Below are positions 8,321 through 17,717 of a DNA stretch of 52,533 nt, in pieces. A program made the translations under genes and the position numbers. The DNA comes from Paracoccaceae bacterium (lineage in GTDB: Bacteria > Pseudomonadota > Alphaproteobacteria > Rhodobacterales > Rhodobacteraceae). Each line of letters begins with the position of its first letter. Positions within the stretch are counted from its first letter, which is position 1. Under the pieces are notes generated by a model. It had not been told where the DNA came from and ran no database searches. It saw only the letters and a list, made by a program, of their open reading frames with translations. The DNA lies in contig WKFK01000008.1 of assembly GCA_014872815.1 (NCBI GenBank), forward strand, positions 1 to 52,533, read 5' to 3'.

Positions 8321-9484
8321 ATGGCGGAGCGTCTGAGCCCGCGGGCCATCTTGGACAAGCTGGTGTCGTTTCCGACTGTGTCGAGCGACACCAACCTGCC
8401 ACTGATCGAATGGGTGCAAGACTATCTTACGTCCCACGGGATCGAGAGCCATCAGCATCCGCATGAGACCGACCCGGCCAAGGCTGGCTTGGTCGCGCAT
8501 GTTGGGCCTGATATTGAGGGGGCGATTGTGCTGTCGGGCCACACCGATGTGGTGCCCGTTGAGGGGCAACCTTGGTCCACCGATCCGTTTGAAGTGGTTG
8601 AGAAAGACGGCAAGCTTTTTGGGCGCGGCACCTGTGACATGAAAGGCTTTGACGCTTTGGCAGTTTGGGCCATTGTCGAAGGGCACTACAGTGACCTCAA
8701 GCGTCCGCTGCAATTGGCGCTCTCTTACGACGAAGAGATCGGCTGTACCGGCGCGGCTCCCCTGATTGAGACCATGAACAAGCACTTCCCCAAAGGGTCG
8801 GCCACGATTGTGGGCGAGCCGTCGATGATGGGGGCCGTGACCGGCCACAAGGGCGGGCAAGGCTTTAACGTGCATGTGCGCGGTTTTGAGGTGCACAGCT
8901 CGCTGATGCACACCGGCGTGAACGCGATCATGTATGGCGCGAAGCTGATTGAGTGGGCCAACGAGATGAATGCTGAAAACCGCGCCAAAGAGGCGGGGCC
9001 GGTGGCGGCCACCTTTGAGCCCTCCTGGACCACGGTCCATGTGGGCATGATCGAAGGTGGCACGGCGCACAACATCACGGCGCTGGATTGTCACTTTGGT
9101 CTCGATTTCCGCATTGTGCCGGATGAGAGCCGGGATGACTGGATTGCCCGTTTCAAAGCCAAAGTGGCCGAGGTCGAGGCGGAGATGCAGGCCGTTGTGC
9201 CGGAGAGCCATATTGCCCTGCAGGAGAAGTTCTACGTGCCTGGTCTGATGCCGGAAGAGGCGGGCGAGGCCGAAGCTTTGGTACGGCAGCTGACGGGAGA
9301 CAACGCATCGCGTGTGGTCAGCTACGGCACAGAGGGCGGTCATTTCCAAGACGCAGGCTATTCAACCGTGATCTGCGGCCCAGGTGACATTGCCCAGGCG
9401 CACCAGCCGGATGAGTTCCTGTCAGTGGCGCAGTTTGAAGCCGGAAAAGGCTTTATGCAGAAGCTGATTGTCGCCTGTTCTTGA
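8321..9484 (+). CDS. argE: M20 family acetylornithine deacetylase (ArgE-type)
   Basis: The 387-residue M20 metallopeptidase-fold deacylase has SGHTDVVPV (first zinc histidine and its aspartate), GRGTCDMKGF (bridging aspartate), YDEEIGC (catalytic Glu pair), GEPS and the C-terminal histidine in AHQPDEF. The family removes N-acyl groups from amino acids, classically N-acetylornithine in arginine synthesis. It starts only five bases after the ATPase stop, so it is the last gene of the plus-strand transporter operon. This suggests that it processes the imported substrate, either as ArgE itself or as a paralogue with another N-acyl amino acid. Most Rhodobacterales use ArgJ for arginine, which makes a catabolic role plausible (inference). 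Confidence 0.85.
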   Translation: MAERLSPRAILDKLVSFPTVSSDTNLPLIEWVQDYLTSHGIESHQHPHETDPAKAGLVAHVGPDIEGAIVLSGHTDVVPVEGQPWSTDPFEVVEKDGKLFGRGTCDMKGFDALAVWAIVEGHYSDLKRPLQLALSYDEEIGCTGAAPLIETMNKHFPKGSATIVGEPSMMGAVTGHKGGQGFNVHVRGFEVHSSLMHTGVNAIMYGAKLIEWANEMNAENRAKEAGPVAATFEPSWTTVHVGMIEGGTAHNITALDCHFGLDFRIVPDESRDDWIARFKAKVAEVEAEMQAVVPESHIALQEKFYVPGLMPEEAGEAEALVRQLTGDNASRVVSYGTEGGHFQDAGYSTVICGPGDIAQAHQPDEFLSVAQFEAGKGFMQKLIVACS

Positions 9485-9558
9485 GGCCTTTCCAAACGGC
9501 GACGAAATTGACCGAAATGAACGGTTAATGCCTGTCAAATTTTAACCATGGCTCCAGA

Positions 9559-9596
9559 AACCCGCCGATTACCCCATTCGGAGGGCTTGGCGGGTT
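9559..9596 (+). terminator. Possible weak hairpin terminator after argE
   Basis: AACCCGCC (9559-9566) can pair with GGCGGGTT (9589-9596) around a 22-base loop. There is no good T tract on either strand, so it could instead be a leader element of the next gene. Confidence 0.3.
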
Positions 9597-9643
9597 AAAA
9601 ACCTGTTGATAACGTCTAAGGCAATCTCAGGTGTTGGAGTGCC

Positions 9644-10465
9644 ATGCGTCATAGTCTTCCGATAGTTCCACAGTTTTATGTGACCGCCCCGCAGCCATGC
9701 CCGTATCTGGACGGTCGAATGGAGCGTAAGCTGTTCACGGCGCTGCAAGGGGATAACGCGACGGCTCTGAATGACGCGCTGTCACAGCAGGGCTTTCGTC
9801 GCTCGCAAAATGTGCTTTATCGGCCGTCCTGTACGGACTGCAACGCCTGCATGTCCGCGCGGATTGATGTCTCCAAGTTCACCGCCACCAAAAGCCAGCG
9901 TCGAGCCGCCCGCCGCAATGCACACCTGCAACGCCGCGCGACCTCTCCATGGGCCACGGAAGAACAGTTTGACCTGTTCCGCCGCTATCTGGACAGCCGG
10001 CATTCTGATGGCGGCATGGCAGACATGGATGTGTTTGAATTTGCTGCGATGATCGAGGAAACGCCGATCCGCAGCCGCGTGGTTGAGTATTCCGATCAGG
10101 ACAGCGAACAGTTGATTGGCGTTTGTCTGACTGATGTGCTCGAAGACGGCGTGAGCATGGTCTATTCCTTTTATGATCCGGAGATGAGCCGCACGTCTTT
10201 GGGCACTTTCCTGATCCTGGATCACATCGAAATCGCCCGTGAGGCGGGGCTGCCCTATGTCTATTTGGGCTACTGGGTGCCGGGCAGTCAGAAGATGGAT
10301 TACAAAGCCAAGTTCTCTGGGCTGGAGGTCTTTGTCGGCGGCAAGTGGCAAGAGATGAGTGATGCGGAGAGCTTTTCCGAAGAGCACCATCCGCTGTCGT
10401 CTCCGCCCATTGCCGAGCAAGTCGCGAATATCGCGTTGCCAGAGGTGCGTGGGCACAAGGTTTGA
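9644..10465 (+). CDS. bpt: Aspartate/glutamate leucyltransferase (Bpt, N-end rule)
   Basis: A 273-residue leucyl-tRNA-protein transferase of the Bpt family. It moves leucine from charged tRNA to proteins with N-terminal Asp or Glu and so marks them for ClpAP. The N-terminal domain carries C19 and the cysteine set C63, C66, C69 ([13 protein letters not shown]) shared with eukaryotic Ate1. The C-terminal GNAT-like half has [20 protein letters not shown] and the hallmark [17 protein letters not shown]. Length and motifs fit the family exactly. It stands alone between argE and a terminator. Confidence 0.93.
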   Translation: MRHSLPIVPQFYVTAPQPCPYLDGRMERKLFTALQGDNATALNDALSQQGFRRSQNVLYRPSCTDCNACMSARIDVSKFTATKSQRRAARRNAHLQRRATSPWATEEQFDLFRRYLDSRHSDGGMADMDVFEFAAMIEETPIRSRVVEYSDQDSEQLIGVCLTDVLEDGVSMVYSFYDPEMSRTSLGTFLILDHIEIAREAGLPYVYLGYWVPGSQKMDYKAKFSGLEVFVGGKWQEMSDAESFSEEHHPLSSPPIAEQVANIALPEVRGHKV

Positions 10466-10505
10466 GAGCGTCTCAATAAGTTGGGCTGAACGTTGAAGCA
10501 CATTA

Positions 10506-10535
10506 AAAACGCGACACCGGAGGGTGCCGCGTTTT
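10506..10535. terminator. Bidirectional terminator between bpt and the PotD-like gene
   Basis: AAAACGCGACACC (10506-10518) pairs with GGTGCCGCGTTTT (10523-10535), with one mismatch position. T runs follow on the plus strand, and A runs that become T follow on the minus strand. It serves the two converging genes. Confidence 0.85.
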
Positions 10536-10588
10536 CTATTTGTATCCCTCTGTCAAGAAACGACAGAGCTATTGCCGCCGGTGGCGAC

Positions 10589-11668
10589 TTAGTTGGTGGC
10601 GCTCATCCCCATGGCGCGTTTGGACATCAACTCAATCGCATTACCTGCGGCGCGGGTATATGGCGGCCAGAACATGCTTTCTTCAAAGAAGTCCGGATTG
10701 GCTTCGATCAGTGGGTTGGTATCGACCAGTGAGGAAGATGCAACCATGCCCAGGCCTTCCACCACCCGGGTCTGAACCTCTTTGCCGATGAAGTAGTTGG
10801 CAAAGATTTCCGCCGCTTCCAGCTTGTCGCCTTCCAGATGCTTTGCGAAGTTGATTGTGTCGAGCCACACTGTGTTGCCTTCTTCAAAAGGCACCAGCCC
10901 CCAGTTGCCGCCCTCAGCTATGGCCGCGGACGCGCCGACCCCATAAGAGGCTACCAGATCATATTCGCCGGTGAAGGGCGGAGAGGCGCTCCAGAAGTTG
11001 CCGACCTGACCGTAGAGCGCATTCACGGTCTGTTGTAACTCGCTGTCCGGGGCGGCGAGCGCCCCCAAGGCGGCGCGGTCGCCAGAGACGTCGTTCACCT
11101 CAAAAGCGGAGCGGCCAAGCGCCAGAAGCGCCAGGGATACGTTTGGATGCACCTGACCGTCGGTTAGGGACAGGCGCCCTTTCCATTCCGGCTCCAACAT
11201 CGCCTTCACAGAGGTGGGCATGTCCTCAACCGTGTCGAGGTTGGCCCAGATGCCATAGGCGCCGCCACCCCATGGAATGTAGAGGTGCTCATCGCCTTTC
11301 ATGCCCATTGGAATGTCGGTCAGCGCCTTGGACAGGTGCTGATAGTTCTCCAAACGGGGCGAGTTGACGTTGATTGGCTGCAGCATATTGGCAGAGGGGC
11401 TGCCTTCCATGTTGATGTAGTTCAGCGTCAAAAAGGAGACATCGACGTCGCCGGAACGCAGCATGTCAAACATCTGACGCGGGCCTTCCGCGACGGTTTC
11501 CAGCAGGTTGACCTGCACGTCGTAGCCTTGCTCTTTGAGAAGGGCGTTTACCGCTGTAATCTCAGCCTCAGTAACGTAGCCATCCCAGGTAAAGATATTG
11601 AGCTGTTCAGTGGCGTGCGCCATGCTTGTGCTTGCCGCCAGAATACTTCCGATTAATGCGTGTTTCAT
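10589..11668 (-). CDS. Polyamine ABC transporter substrate-binding protein, PotD-like, orphan
   Basis: A 359-residue periplasmic binding protein with signal peptide (cleavage near AHAT-E, residue 20) and the PotD-type start LNIFTWDGYVTEAEI. Further marks are FLTLNYINMEGSP, the aromatic-rich IPWGGGAYGIWAN and the C-terminal NPDFFEESMFWPPY. PotD proteins deliver spermidine or putrescine to PotBC. No permease or ATPase gene lies next to it: it is bounded by terminators on both sides. It therefore either shares a distant transporter or works as a stand-alone receptor. The ligand is not certain; other small cations or organic ligands are possible. Confidence 0.82.
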   Translation of the reverse strand: MKHALIGSILAASTSMAHATEQLNIFTWDGYVTEAEITAVNALLKEQGYDVQVNLLETVAEGPRQMFDMLRSGDVDVSFLTLNYINMEGSPSANMLQPINVNSPRLENYQHLSKALTDIPMGMKGDEHLYIPWGGGAYGIWANLDTVEDMPTSVKAMLEPEWKGRLSLTDGQVHPNVSLALLALGRSAFEVNDVSGDRAALGALAAPDSELQQTVNALYGQVGNFWSASPPFTGEYDLVASYGVGASAAIAEGGNWGLVPFEEGNTVWLDTINFAKHLEGDKLEAAEIFANYFIGKEVQTRVVEGLGMVASSSLVDTNPLIEANPDFFEESMFWPPYTRAAGNAIELMSKRAMGMSATN

Positions 11669-11860
11669 CTAGACACCCCAGTTGTTGAAAACAGTGTTTG
11701 CGACGAACGAGTTAAGTGACCTCGATCGACTTGGCGCCAGATTGTGCGGCAACCTCTAACAACTTATGAATGAGGGCGAGGTGATCGGTGCTGTTCTGGG
11801 GTGAAAGCAGCGCAAAGTTAAAAGGCACTTAATTTCAATTGTGTACAGTCTCGCGCGCAC

Positions 11861-11893
11861 AAAAAAAAACGCGGCGCCCGGGGGCACCGCGTT
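11861..11893 (-). terminator. Rho-independent terminator of rplY
   Basis: AACGCGGCGCCC (11868-11879) pairs with GGGCACCGCGTT (11882-11893). On the minus strand the stem is followed by a run of nine T. It lies about 30 bases past the rplY stop. Confidence 0.88.
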
Positions 11894-11921
11894 CTCACAT
11901 ACCGCCGAGGCGGTGGTGTGA

Positions 11922-12557
11922 TTATTCTTCGGCTGCGGCCTCTTCGCCTTCAGCCTCGCCGTCTTCGTCATCGCCAGCAGAACGCAGGCCGGATGGCGCG
12001 GACAGGTTCGCGATCACAAAGTCACGGTCGATGGTAGGCTTTGCACCTTCAGGCAGGTCGATCTGGCTGATGGTGATGGTGTCGCCGATGTCTTTGCCGG
12101 TCAGATCCACAACCAGACGCTCAGGAATGTCGCCTGCGGTTACGTTCAGCTCAACTTCTGGACGTACTACAGTCAGAACGCCGCCCTTCTTGATGCCTGG
12201 TGCCGCTTCTTCGTTCTCAAAGTCAACGTGGATGAACAGGTTGATTTTGGAAGTGCGACGCAGACGCAGCAGGTCGATGTGTGTTGGCAGGTCTTTTACG
12301 GTGTCACGCTGAACGCCGCGGCAGATCACGCGCACGTCTTCTTGACCTTCCACTTTCAGGTTGAACAGTGTGGACAGGAAGCGACCGTCTTTCAGTTTCT
12401 TGAACAGAACGTTGAAAGGGATCTGGATTGCCAGCGGCTCTGCTTCGCCACCGTATACAACACCAGGAACGAAGCCGTCACGACGTGCTTGACGAGCGGC
12501 GCCCTTGCCTGTCCCCGTACGTGCTTCGGCGATAAGATCAGGAATTTGACCAGCCAT
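11922..12557 (-). CDS. rplY: 50S ribosomal protein L25/general stress protein Ctc
   Basis: A 211-residue L25 protein of the long (Ctc, TL5) type. The N-terminal 5S-rRNA-binding domain opens with [22 protein letters not shown] and VPGVVYGG; a C-terminal beta domain follows ([14 protein letters not shown] strand, [18 protein letters not shown] region), then a long acidic tail rich in Asp, Glu and Ala. It binds 5S rRNA in the large subunit. In many relatives rplY is followed by pth; here a terminator follows instead. ATG at 12557 has a GGAGAATT site nearby. Confidence 0.95.
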   Translation of the reverse strand: MAGQIPDLIAEARTGTGKGAARQARRDGFVPGVVYGGEAEPLAIQIPFNVLFKKLKDGRFLSTLFNLKVEGQEDVRVICRGVQRDTVKDLPTHIDLLRLRRTSKINLFIHVDFENEEAAPGIKKGGVLTVVRPEVELNVTAGDIPERLVVDLTGKDIGDTITISQIDLPEGAKPTIDRDFVIANLSAPSGLRSAGDDEDGEAEGEEAAAEE

Positions 12558-12619
12558 TTTGAATTCTCCATATACATAGGCAGGGATCCTCCAAGGCTGT
12601 ATCCCCGCGTGAAGACGCG

Positions 12620-12647
12620 CCTATAGCGCGGATTTGTCAGAATGCAA
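12620..12647 (-). promoter_or_regulatory. Candidate housekeeping promoter of rplY
   Basis: On the minus strand: TTGCAT (12647-12642), 16-base spacer, TATAGG (12625-12620). It lies about 63 bases upstream of the rplY start. The match is reasonable but unverified. Confidence 0.4.
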
Positions 12648-12661
12648 AGGGGATTCGCGCG

Positions 12662-13288
12662 TCAAGTGCTGTGAAATTCGCGCAAAACACCGCCTGCTGC
12701 GATAACCTTGTCATAAAGCGCAAAATCGGCGGGTCTTGCTGCCCGGAATGCGGCCTCCACTTCGCGGGACAAGGGGGCTTCTACCGGCGGTGATACGTTT
12801 TTTTGGCGGGGCAGGACATCTTCGCCAAATCGCTCTTTGAGAAAAGCCTGCAAAAGGTCTTGGCGCTCATAGGCAAAGAGATGATCGACCGGAACTTCGC
12901 CAACGCCCAGAGACAAGAACGACGCCTGCGAGCCAATACCGGCGGCCTTGGAGGGCCTGGGGCTGATGGCATCCAGCAGGAAGGCGTCAAAGCTGACGCC
13001 GCCGTGGCAGGTTGGGTTGTTGCGATCCATGCGCTCCGGGCTGCGGTATTTGTACCAGCTGCGCGCGTGGTCAATTGGGTCACGCACCACAGCCAGACGC
13101 TCCGGTGTGATGCCGTAGGTCTCTTTTAGAAATGGGGCGAGCTTGGCGTGGTATTTGCCGATGGTCATGTGTTTCACCCGTTTGGTGAACACCACGTCGG
13201 CACGTTTGCGTAAGGCCAGTTCATAGGCTGTAGAGCCGGTTTTGGGCACCGACAGAAATGCCAAATTTGGTTTGAAAAAGACCAACAT
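12662..13288 (-). CDS. Small sulfotransferase family protein
   Basis: A 208-residue protein with both PAPS-binding motifs of sulfotransferases: the 5'-phosphosulfate loop FLSVPKTGSTAYE (K16) near the N-terminus, and the 3'-phosphate motif VVRDPIDHARSWYKY with R69 and S77 spaced as in the family. It would move sulfate from PAPS to a hydroxyl or amine, probably on a polysaccharide or lipid. The acceptor is unknown. It has no signal peptide and is short compared with typical 250-300 residue members. It is not visibly in an operon; rplY lies downstream on the same strand behind its own promoter. Confidence 0.8.
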   Translation of the reverse strand: MLVFFKPNLAFLSVPKTGSTAYELALRKRADVVFTKRVKHMTIGKYHAKLAPFLKETYGITPERLAVVRDPIDHARSWYKYRSPERMDRNNPTCHGGVSFDAFLLDAISPRPSKAAGIGSQASFLSLGVGEVPVDHLFAYERQDLLQAFLKERFGEDVLPRQKNVSPPVEAPLSREVEAAFRAARPADFALYDKVIAAGGVLREFHST

Positions 13289-13353
13289 ACGCGTGATACC
13301 TCTTGCCCAGTTTGTTTATGGCGCGCCGGGCAAGAGCTTGTCAAAGCGATTGG

Positions 13354-14520
13354 TTAGGCCTGCCAGCGGCCTTCGAAGTTTTCGGGCACCAGCAGGACAT
13401 CGCGGTCCAACTCATCGATTGTGCGGCGGCCGCAGAGCGCCATGGAGACATCAAGTTCTTTATGGATCACTTCTAGCGCCTTGGTCACGCCAGCCTCGCC
13501 CATGGCCCCTAGGCCGTAGATGAACGCACGGCCGATGTAGGTGCCCTTGGCGCCCAGAGCCAGCGCCTTCAATACGTCCTGACCGGAGCGAATGCCACTG
13601 TCCAGATGCACTTCCACGTCATCGCCAACGGCTTCCATGATAGAGGGCAGGGCGCGGATCGCGCTGAGGGCACCGTCAAGTTGGCGGCCACCGTGGTTGG
13701 AGACCACAATCGCGTCCGCACCCACCTTGAGGGCCATTTTGGCGTCATCGGCGTCCAGAATGCCTTTCAGAATGACCTTGCCGCCCCATTTTTCTTTGAT
13801 CTTTGCGACTTTGTCCCAATCCAGTGTGAGGTCAAAGCTCTCCGCGGTCCAAGCGCCAAGATCGGCGGTGTCTGTGATGCCGTCCACATGGCCGACGATA
13901 TTGCCAAAGTTGCGCCGCTTTGCGCCAAGCATTTCAATGCCCCAACGCCACTTGGTCATCAAATTGGCAATGGTGGAAGGGGTCAGCTTGGGAGGCGCGG
14001 ACAAGCCGTTTTTCAAGTCTTTGTGGCGCTGTCCCAGAATTTGGAGGTCCAGAGTAATCACCAGTGCCGAACACTTGGCGTCTTTGGCCCGTTGGATCAG
14101 GCGGTCGACAAAGTCTTCGTCGGTCATGGTGTAGAGCTGAAACCAGAACGGTTTGGTGGTGGCTTCTGCGACTTCCTCAATCGAGTTGATCGACATCGTG
14201 GACAATGTGAAAGGCACGCCAAACTTTTCGGCGGCGCGGGCGGCTTTGATCTCCCCGTCGGCGCATTGCATGCCCGTAAGTCCCACGGGCGCAAGCGCCA
14301 CCGGCATGGCCACGTCCTGTCCGATCATCTGGCTGGCTGTGGACCGGCCGGACATGTCAACGGCCACCCGCTGACGCAGATAAATGTCGGCAAAATCCGA
14401 CGTGTTTTCGACAAAGGTTTTCTCCGTCCAACTACCGGTCTCAGCATAGTCGTAAAACATCCGGGGCGCGCGGCGTTGATAGAGGCGTTTGAGGTCCTCA
14501 ATGCAGGTGATTACGGGCAT
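13354..14520 (-). CDS. lldD: FMN-dependent alpha-hydroxy-acid oxidase/L-lactate dehydrogenase
   Basis: A 388-residue TIM-barrel flavoenzyme of the FMN_dh family. It opens with the substrate region (APRMFYDYAETGSW), the FMN-binding PVALAPVGLTGMQ, and ATPFKFQLY-like PFWFQLYTM. The catalytic histidine is H276 in SNHGGRQLDGA, with DSGIRSGQDVLKALALGA and YIGRAFIYGLGA binding the FMN phosphate. It oxidises L-lactate or another 2-hydroxy acid to the keto acid and passes electrons to the respiratory chain. The exact substrate is not fixed by these motifs. It stands alone; the divergent neighbour is the H-NOX gene, 145 bases away. Confidence 0.9.
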   Translation of the reverse strand: MPVITCIEDLKRLYQRRAPRMFYDYAETGSWTEKTFVENTSDFADIYLRQRVAVDMSGRSTASQMIGQDVAMPVALAPVGLTGMQCADGEIKAARAAEKFGVPFTLSTMSINSIEEVAEATTKPFWFQLYTMTDEDFVDRLIQRAKDAKCSALVITLDLQILGQRHKDLKNGLSAPPKLTPSTIANLMTKWRWGIEMLGAKRRNFGNIVGHVDGITDTADLGAWTAESFDLTLDWDKVAKIKEKWGGKVILKGILDADDAKMALKVGADAIVVSNHGGRQLDGALSAIRALPSIMEAVGDDVEVHLDSGIRSGQDVLKALALGAKGTYIGRAFIYGLGAMGEAGVTKALEVIHKELDVSMALCGRRTIDELDRDVLLVPENFEGRWQA

Positions 14521-14665
14521 AAACTCACTCTCGGGTCGCTTTTTGGTAAATGTTCTTTACCAATGGGGCGAGTTGTGCGCAATCTCTTTTGCATTTTAAG
14601 GATGTGTTTACTGTTTGTGCTCATTCTGTTCCTATTGTGGTTGTATGAGTGACGCGGAGGTCCGC

Positions 14666-15211
14666 ATGAAAGGCATTGTTTTTGTCGAATTGATCCGCAT
14701 GGCCGAGTCTGTGATGGGCGAAGAGGCGGTGGATGACATTCTGGATCAAGTGGATTTGGAGAGTGATGGCGCGTTCAGCGCGGTTGGCAATTATCCTTGC
14801 CGCGAACTTTTGAAAATAGTGGATGCCGTGGGCGCAGAGCTCGGCGCGTCTGCGGAAACGTTGCATCGGCAGTTCGGCCATTGGATGTTTGGCCGCTTTG
14901 TGGACGGCTATCCGGTTTTTTTTGAAGGCAAGAACAATGGCTTTGAGATGCTTGAATCCATCGAAAACGAAGTGCATGTGGAGGTGCGCAAGCTTTATCC
15001 AGAGGTTGAGTTGCCGACTTTCGCAACGGAGAGGTTGGCAGACGGGCGGTTCAAAATGCGCTATTCCAGCGAGCGTCCGCTGCATCATTTCTGCCATGGT
15101 TTGATAGAGGCCTGCCTGCAGTATTTCAAAGAGGATGTATCTCTTGAGATGACGGAACGCCAAGAGGGCGCGAAGTTTTACGCTGATTTTGTGATGCAGA
15201 AAGCGGCCTGA
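14666..15211 (+). CDS. hnoX: H-NOX heme nitric-oxide sensor protein
   Basis: A 181-residue stand-alone heme-NO-binding domain. It begins [10 protein letters not shown], has GNYPCRELL, the proximal heme ligand H104 in [14 protein letters not shown], and the heme-propionate motif YxSxR as Y133-S135-R137. Counting from the motif, the position of the distal tyrosine that stabilises O2 in Thermoanaerobacter H-NOX (R+5) is F142, so this protein should bind NO in preference to O2 (inference). The start is the ATG at 14666 with GGAGG six bases upstream; an earlier in-frame ATG lacks a good site. It overlaps the kinase gene by one base (TGATG), and the kinase is its expected partner. Confidence 0.93.
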   Translation: MKGIVFVELIRMAESVMGEEAVDDILDQVDLESDGAFSAVGNYPCRELLKIVDAVGAELGASAETLHRQFGHWMFGRFVDGYPVFFEGKNNGFEMLESIENEVHVEVRKLYPEVELPTFATERLADGRFKMRYSSERPLHHFCHGLIEACLQYFKEDVSLEMTERQEGAKFYADFVMQKAA

Positions 15212-16584
15212 TGTTTTTACGTGACGCCATAGCCCCCCCAACAGATGCCGTATCGCGGCGGCGGTATATGCGCGAACGTAATGCTCGGGAGGAGGCCGAG
15301 GCACTGCTGGAAGGTAAGAGCCGAGAGCTTTACGAAGCCAATCAGCGGCTACAAAAACTTTTGAGCACGTTGGAGCAGGCGGTGCATGAGCGCACGCGCG
15401 AACTGGATGAAGCCCGTGTGGCGGCAGAATCTGCCAATGAGGCCAAATCAGTGTTTCTGGCGTCAATGAGCCACGAAATCCGCACGCCGCTTAATGGCAT
15501 TCTTGGCATGGCTCAGGCGCTGGAGGACAGCGGGTTACGCGACGAACAAAGCAAGCTTGTGTCTATTCTAAGCGACAGCGGGCGCTTGTTGCTGGCGATC
15601 ATCAATGACGTGCTTGATCTTTCAAAGATTGAAGCTGGTAAGCTTGAGTTTGAGATCATCCCCTATCAGCTCACGGATCTGGTAGACAGCATGCGCCACC
15701 ACTATCTGTTCAGCGCCGAAGAGAAAGGGCTCTCATTTCATACATCGATTTCGCAATCGGCCCAGGGCTTGATCAAAACCGATCCGCTGCGCCTACAGCA
15801 GGTGGTTGGCAATTTGTTGTCCAACGCAATTAAGTTCACAGAAACGGGGTCTGTCTCATTGACGGTGGATCTAAAGCCTCTGTCCAGAGGCAAAGCCGTT
15901 TTGAGTTTGCGCGTTCAGGATACGGGGCCGGGGATTCCCAAAGCGCAGCAATTTCGGCTGTTTGAAAGATTCAATCAAGCCAACGCCAGTGTCACGCGTA
16001 TGCACGGTGGCACCGGGCTTGGTTTGGCAATTTCACGTCACATTTGCGAACTGATGGGCGGCGAAATTTCCCTGCGTTCGCAGCCGGGGCAGGGCGCAGA
16101 GTTTCATGCCAAGGTTCTTGTCGAGTTGTCAGATGATGCACCGGTGGAGGCGGAAAAAAGATCGCTGGAAGACGCAGGAGATAGCCTATTTGGTCTGCGG
16201 GTTTTGGCCGCAGAGGATAATCGCACCAACCAGATTGTGTTGAAGCACATGTTGAAGAAGGCTGGTCTGACATTGGACATTGTCGACAATGGCGAAGAGG
16301 CCGTTCAGGCATGGCAGGGCACGCGCTACGATATGGTGCTAATGGATATTAACATGCCAGTCATGGATGGCATTGAGGCGACGCGACGTATTCGGGAAAT
16401 CGAAAGCCGCGAGATGCAAGAGCCGACGCCGATCCTCGCGGTGAGCGCGAATGCCATGGTGCATCAGGTTGCCGGGTACCTGTCGGAGGGTATGAGCGGA
16501 CATGTGGCGAAGCCGATAAGTCGTGACAGCTTGGTGCGCGCGATGTCTTCGGCTTTGCAGGCGCGTACGCGCTGCCCGGAGTAA
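15211..16584 (+). CDS. hnoK: H-NOX-associated hybrid sensor histidine kinase
   Basis: A 457-residue soluble hybrid kinase without membrane segments. Residues 20-80 form a charged coiled coil. The H-box is at [16 protein letters not shown] with phospho-accepting H88. The ATPase domain has the N box [10 protein letters not shown]1 DTGPGIP and G2 [10 protein letters not shown]. The C-terminal receiver domain has D379 in LMDINMP and K434 in AKPIS. With no sensor domain of its own, it should be controlled by the H-NOX protein translated just before it, as in Shewanella and Vibrio HnoX/HnoK pairs. There is no HPt protein or separate response regulator nearby, so the output is unknown. Confidence 0.92.
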   Translation: MFLRDAIAPPTDAVSRRRYMRERNAREEAEALLEGKSRELYEANQRLQKLLSTLEQAVHERTRELDEARVAAESANEAKSVFLASMSHEIRTPLNGILGMAQALEDSGLRDEQSKLVSILSDSGRLLLAIINDVLDLSKIEAGKLEFEIIPYQLTDLVDSMRHHYLFSAEEKGLSFHTSISQSAQGLIKTDPLRLQQVVGNLLSNAIKFTETGSVSLTVDLKPLSRGKAVLSLRVQDTGPGIPKAQQFRLFERFNQANASVTRMHGGTGLGLAISRHICELMGGEISLRSQPGQGAEFHAKVLVELSDDAPVEAEKRSLEDAGDSLFGLRVLAAEDNRTNQIVLKHMLKKAGLTLDIVDNGEEAVQAWQGTRYDMVLMDINMPVMDGIEATRRIREIESREMQEPTPILAVSANAMVHQVAGYLSEGMSGHVAKPISRDSLVRAMSSALQARTRCPE

Positions 16585-16712
16585 GGTCGCTCCTTAGTGC
16601 CTGACAATTGTTTGGTGTTGAGGGCGCGGCGTGACCCCTGACCTCAATAAAAGCGTTGGCGCGCAGGCGGTTTGGCCAACTGCCCGCACCCCGTCCTTTT
16701 GAGGTGGTGAAA

Positions 16713-17504
16713 TCAGGCGCGGTGGGCGCCGTCTGCCAAGGACTTCACAAAGGCCAGCACCTCATCCACGGGCTTGCCTGCTGCGACCTGGCTTACAATG
16801 GCAGAACCGACCACAGCGCCATCAGCAACGGACGCGATGTTTTGCGCCTTCTCCGGCGTGTTGATGCCAAAGCCGACAATAACGGGCAGGTCGGTGCTGG
16901 CTTTGATGCGGGCCACTTCTGGCCCCACATTTGTCGCTTCCGCCTCGGCGGAGCCGGTGATGCCCGTGATTGACACGTAATAGACAAAGCCGGAGGTGTT
17001 TTGCAGCACTTTAGGCAGACGTTTGTCATCTGTGGTTGGCGTGGCCAGGCGGATGAAGTTCATACCTGCTGTCTGCGCCGGGATGCAGAGCTCATCGTCT
17101 TCTTCCGGCGGCAGGTCAACCACGATAAGCCCGTCAATGCCCGCTGCCTTAGCATCCTTTAGGAACATGTCCACGCCGCGCGAATAGATCGGGTTGTAAT
17201 AACCCATCAGCACAATCGGGGTTGTGTCATCGGTCTTGCGGAATTCAGCAGCCAGATCGAGGGTCTTCTGCAAGGTCATGCCGCCGTCCAATGCGCGCTG
17301 ACCTGCGAGTTGAATGGTTGGTCCGTCCGCCATCGGATCGGTGAAGGGCAGGCCCAGTTCGATGATGTCGACACCGGCGCCAGGCAAGCCTTTCACAATC
17401 TCAAGGGAGGTGGCGTAGTCGGGATCTCCGGCCATCACATAGGCCACAAATGCCTTTTTTCCCTGCGCGTTAAGGTCGGCGAATTTGGCGTCGATACGAG
17501 TCAT
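16713..17504 (-). CDS. trpA: Tryptophan synthase alpha chain
   Basis: A 263-residue TIM-barrel enzyme that cleaves indole-3-glycerol phosphate to indole, which passes to the beta subunit. Catalytic residues are in the standard places: E49 ([14 protein letters not shown]) and D60 (ADGPTIQLA). The phosphate-binding VGFGINTPE and GSAIVS are present. It stands alone here; trpB and the other trp genes are outside the window, which is common in alphaproteobacteria, where trpFBA are often split. The next gene, ychF, is divergent. ATG at 17504 is the natural start. Confidence 0.96.
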   Translation of the reverse strand: MTRIDAKFADLNAQGKKAFVAYVMAGDPDYATSLEIVKGLPGAGVDIIELGLPFTDPMADGPTIQLAGQRALDGGMTLQKTLDLAAEFRKTDDTTPIVLMGYYNPIYSRGVDMFLKDAKAAGIDGLIVVDLPPEEDDELCIPAQTAGMNFIRLATPTTDDKRLPKVLQNTSGFVYYVSITGITGSAEAEATNVGPEVARIKASTDLPVIVGFGINTPEKAQNIASVADGAVVGSAIVSQVAAGKPVDEVLAFVKSLADGAHRA

Positions 17505-17717
17505 GAAGATCCCTCAGAGTTTTCTAGCAGCAGATGTGCCCAAAACTTTGGTGGAAATCAATGCTTCGGAGGCGCGATGCTATGTAGATGCACGACAAAG
17601 GCGCGTTTTGTGGACCAGGCCAAAGCACTTTGTTTTGCTGATGCGGACGAACACACAGCTTGCGCCGCGCCGCAACACCCAATAAGAGCAGCACAAACCA
17701 GACACAGGAGACCGGAC

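Noticed and set aside
7042..8394. 450-codon minus-strand frame opposite the ATPase gene
   Set aside because: Histidine- and arginine-rich antisense product of two ABC domains; no ribosome site or motif.
17310..17717. 136-codon extension of ychF into trpA
   Set aside because: The family start [12 protein letters not shown] has its own ribosome site; the extension is antisense to trpA.
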